A stretch of DNA of 26,325 nt from Candidatus Hodarchaeota archaeon. GTDB lineage: Archaea > Asgardarchaeota > Heimdallarchaeia > Hodarchaeales > Hodarchaeaceae. The notes under the pieces are model-generated. The model did no database searches, was not told where the DNA came from, and saw nothing but the letters and a program-made list of their open reading frames with translations. Positions 24,587-26,325 of the stretch are shown here, piece after piece. How positions within the stretch are numbered: position 1 is the first letter of the stretch; each line of letters starts with the position of its first letter. The position numbers and the translations under genes are program-made. Location of the stretch: NCBI GenBank assembly GCA_016840305.1, contig JAEOSP010000518.1, forward strand, positions 1-26,325, written 5' to 3'.

Positions 24587-26020
24587 GTGAAAACGGTGGA
24601 AAAAACATTATTTACAAGTAGAAAAGCAGAAAAGAAGTGTTTTAATTACAGAATGTCAAAAATATTGACTTACATGATACTTCTTATCTTTTTAGCTAGT
24701 TCAATACCTTCTATAGTTGGGTGTACGGTTTTTAGTGTCACTGACGGTGAAGATATTCTAATTGGTAGAAACTATGATTTTAGGGATACTGATGCATATT
24801 TTCGAATATTCACTCCAGGAAGTAATAGATATGGTTATATTGCCTTTGGAGGTAGTGTATTAAAGGACAATCCGATTGAATATATGGGAGGTATGAATGA
24901 TCAAGGATTGGTGATTGGAGGTACTGCTATCCCTCATGCTCCTATTAATTATCATCCTGAAAACCTCCAGTCAAATAAACCACTTCTTACTAAAGTTATT
25001 GAGGAAGCAGCAACTGTAGCTGAAGCTGTCAATATTTTGACCACCTATAGGATGTCAGGTTATCCACAATGGTCTGATTGGGGTGGACAGCGTTTAATTG
25101 CTGATAAAACTGGAGAAGTTGTTAGTGTAAGTGTTGGTTCAGATGGAGAGCTTCATTTTTGTTACCAGAATCAAAGCTACCACCTAATAACAAATTTTAA
25201 TTTAGCTGATCCTAGCAGTGGTAATTATCCTTGTCCACGATATGATACAGCAAGTGAAATGTTAGCAACCCTAGAACAAAGAGGAGATGTTACAATTGAG
25301 GATGCTAAATCAATTCTAGAATCAACACATAATGAAGGTGGATGGGATAATACAATTTACTCTTCTATATTTGATCCAATAAAAGGTGAAGTATACCTCT
25401 TTCATTTCCATCAATATGAAGAAGTTGTGAAAATTAATCTTCAAGATGAGCTTGAAATTGGTGAAAATCTCTATTACATTCCAGATTTATTCACCCCTGA
25501 AATAGTAGATGGAGCAAGAACTGAACTTCAAAACTATCGGCACATCTTTTGGGGAATATTTCTTGGATCTATCCTATTATCTGTAACATTTGTGAGTGTT
25601 ATGAGTATTAAAGCCATCAAGACTTTAAAACTCAATAGCTTTGATTTAAAGAAGAAAATGCTGAATAGTAGTCTTTTAATTAGTAATGGTTTGCTAGGCT
25701 TTATTTTAATCTTTATAAACGGATTTTTCCTAGCTTTTGTGATAGGAGGAAATTACTTCACAACAGCTTATCTCTTTACAGGCCCTACATTCACAATTTG
25801 CGTTATAGGACTCCTTGTTTATACATTTTTTCAATTTTACTATTTCCGTATTCACAGAAAGACGACTAAAAAAGCAGAGGTTAGCTCAAAAAGTCAAAAA
25901 TTCGGATTTACAGGTATGTCAGGAAAATCTCTTAACAAGGACGTCAGAAGAATGTCCTGTGGTATGCTTCAATTTGATGGAATTTATACGCTCAGTAAAA
26001 TTCCAAGAAAAAGGAAATAA
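24587..26020 (+). CDS. Secreted cysteine Ntn hydrolase with C-terminal TM helices
   Basis: A 477-residue Ntn hydrolase of the linear amide / choloylglycine hydrolase type, paralogous to the gene at 21343-22392. The signal peptide (hydrophobic LTYMILLIFLASSIPSIVG) ends directly before Cys46 of CTVFSV, so signal peptidase would expose the nucleophile and no propeptide is needed. Then come LIGRNYDFRD, GGMNDQGLVIGG, and LITNFNLADPSSGNYPCPRY, all also seen in the paralogue. Three membrane helices follow (about 321-344, 362-386 and 394-424), then a basic cytoplasmic tail of about 50 residues with no recognised domain. GTG 24587 (or adjacent TTG 24584) suits the promoter; ATG 24653 would give a tighter signal peptide (nucleophile at residue 24) but has no Shine-Dalgarno site. 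A padR-type operator controls the promoter. Substrate unknown; an N-acyl amide or peptide-like amide outside the cell is likely. Confidence 0.82.
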   Translation: MKTVEKTLFTSRKAEKKCFNYRMSKILTYMILLIFLASSIPSIVGCTVFSVTDGEDILIGRNYDFRDTDAYFRIFTPGSNRYGYIAFGGSVLKDNPIEYMGGMNDQGLVIGGTAIPHAPINYHPENLQSNKPLLTKVIEEAATVAEAVNILTTYRMSGYPQWSDWGGQRLIADKTGEVVSVSVGSDGELHFCYQNQSYHLITNFNLADPSSGNYPCPRYDTASEMLATLEQRGDVTIEDAKSILESTHNEGGWDNTIYSSIFDPIKGEVYLFHFHQYEEVVKINLQDELEIGENLYYIPDLFTPEIVDGARTELQNYRHIFWGIFLGSILLSVTFVSVMSIKAIKTLKLNSFDLKKKMLNSSLLISNGLLGFILIFINGFFLAFVIGGNYFTTAYLFTGPTFTICVIGLLVYTFFQFYYFRIHRKTTKKAEVSSKSQKFGFTGMSGKSLNKDVRRMSCGMLQFDGIYTLSKIPRKRK

Positions 26021-26325
26021 TCATCATCCCAATGGTATTGATTGCTTAAAGGAGAAGGTTATCGAAAGGATCTTCAGAATATATAATAGATACCCCTTCT
26101 TCAATTTTTTCTAATTTCTAAACAAAATTTGATTTTACAAATTAGAATTTTGATATTCGTCAAACCATGATTGGGAAGCTTGACAAGATCATCTAGTTTA
26201 AACAATTATTGAGATTAATTGTTAAAAGCCAACTTTAAAAATACAAACCAGGATTTGACGATTTTTAGCGAAATATTTATGTAAATCACTTCATAATTTA
26301 AGATGTTTCAGAAAACTGACCAGCA
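26021..26325. other. Intergenic region at the window end
   Basis: No complete gene is visible. AACAATTA (26201-26208) and TAATTGTT (26216-26223) form an 8-bp inverted repeat with a 7-base spacer. ATATTTATGTAA near 26272-26283 could be a TATA box, and an ATG at 26303 opens a frame to the window end (MFQKTDQ), which may be the first codons of the next gene; seven codons are too few to judge. Confidence 0.35.

Noticed and set aside
24710..24724. Possible lipobox (SIVGC) at the end of the second Ntn hydrolase's signal peptide
   Set aside because: The same Cys aligns with the Ntn nucleophile of the paralogue, and the family needs a free N-terminal Cys, so cleavage by ordinary signal peptidase is the better reading.
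25815..26114. Second open frame overlapping the 3' end of the last Ntn hydrolase, considered as a frameshifted C-terminus
   Set aside because: Neither frame resembles a known domain after the last membrane helix, and the basic tail in the main frame is a plausible cytoplasmic tail, so there is no reason to propose a frameshift.
26156..26261. TCGTCAAA and TTTGACGA as inverted copies about 90 bases apart
   Set aside because: An 8-bp pair at that distance in AT-rich DNA is expected by chance and the loop holds no recognisable structure.
1..26325. CRISPR arrays, tRNA or rRNA genes, insertion sequences, attachment sites
   Set aside because: No regularly spaced repeats, cloverleaf or T-loop signatures, transposase or integrase frames, or terminal repeats with target duplications were seen.

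Overview
The window looks like a chromosomal segment of an AT-rich archaeon. The best internal evidence is promoter structure: TATA octamers such as TTTATAAA sit about 30-40 bases before start codons, several upstream-most genes have almost no leader, and genes inside transcription units have Shine-Dalgarno sites (AAAGGAG, GAGGAGGG). The gene set (DUF3160 secreted protein, LVIVD-repeat propeller, TPR protein, membrane-anchored winged-helix regulators, SurE) resembles what is common in Asgard-type and other mesophilic archaea. That lineage assignment is inference; no rRNA or ribosomal gene is present to fix it. I see no CRISPR array, tRNA, rRNA, insertion sequence or phage gene.

Layout. 1-1956: tail of one ABC exporter half-transporter and a complete second one, in tandem and probably forming a heterodimer. 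1977-2807 (-): SurE nucleotidase. 3029-5834: large secreted DUF3160 protein and a winged-helix protein with two membrane helices. 5900-6267 (-): remnant of a secreted fibronectin type III protein. 6373-8528: thymidylate-kinase-like protein and a TPR protein. 8607-12195 (-): operon of a nucleoside phosphorylase and a GH38 alpha-mannosidase. 12409-16680: large polytopic membrane protein of unknown function and an N-acyl-D-amino-acid deacylase that seems to use an ATA start. 17013-17408: small membrane-anchored protein. 17466-19355 (-): unknown 7-TM protein and the AzlCD amino-acid exporter. 19718-20179: MsrA. 20210-22392 (-): LVIVD-repeat protein and a secreted Ntn hydrolase. 22678-26020: PadR regulator, a HAAS/zinc-ribbon membrane protein, and a second secreted Ntn hydrolase.

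The most notable system is at the right end. The padR promoter and the promoter of the second Ntn hydrolase each carry a perfect 17-bp dyad, TATTCGA-N3-TCGAATA, exactly one base before an identical TATA octamer TTTATAAA. padR is followed 14 bases later by a membrane protein with an apparent HAAS (DUF1700-like) helical domain and a zinc ribbon, the kind of partner that accompanies PadR in Firmicutes. The sequence therefore suggests a self-contained circuit in which PadR represses itself, its membrane partner and a secreted cysteine Ntn hydrolase, with the membrane protein possibly reporting an envelope signal. The divergent first Ntn hydrolase gene has a related but distinct dyad next to the same TATA octamer. 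Taken with the D-amino-acid deacylase, AzlCD exporter, DUF3160 and LVIVD proteins, the window is rich in envelope and amide/amino-acid handling functions.
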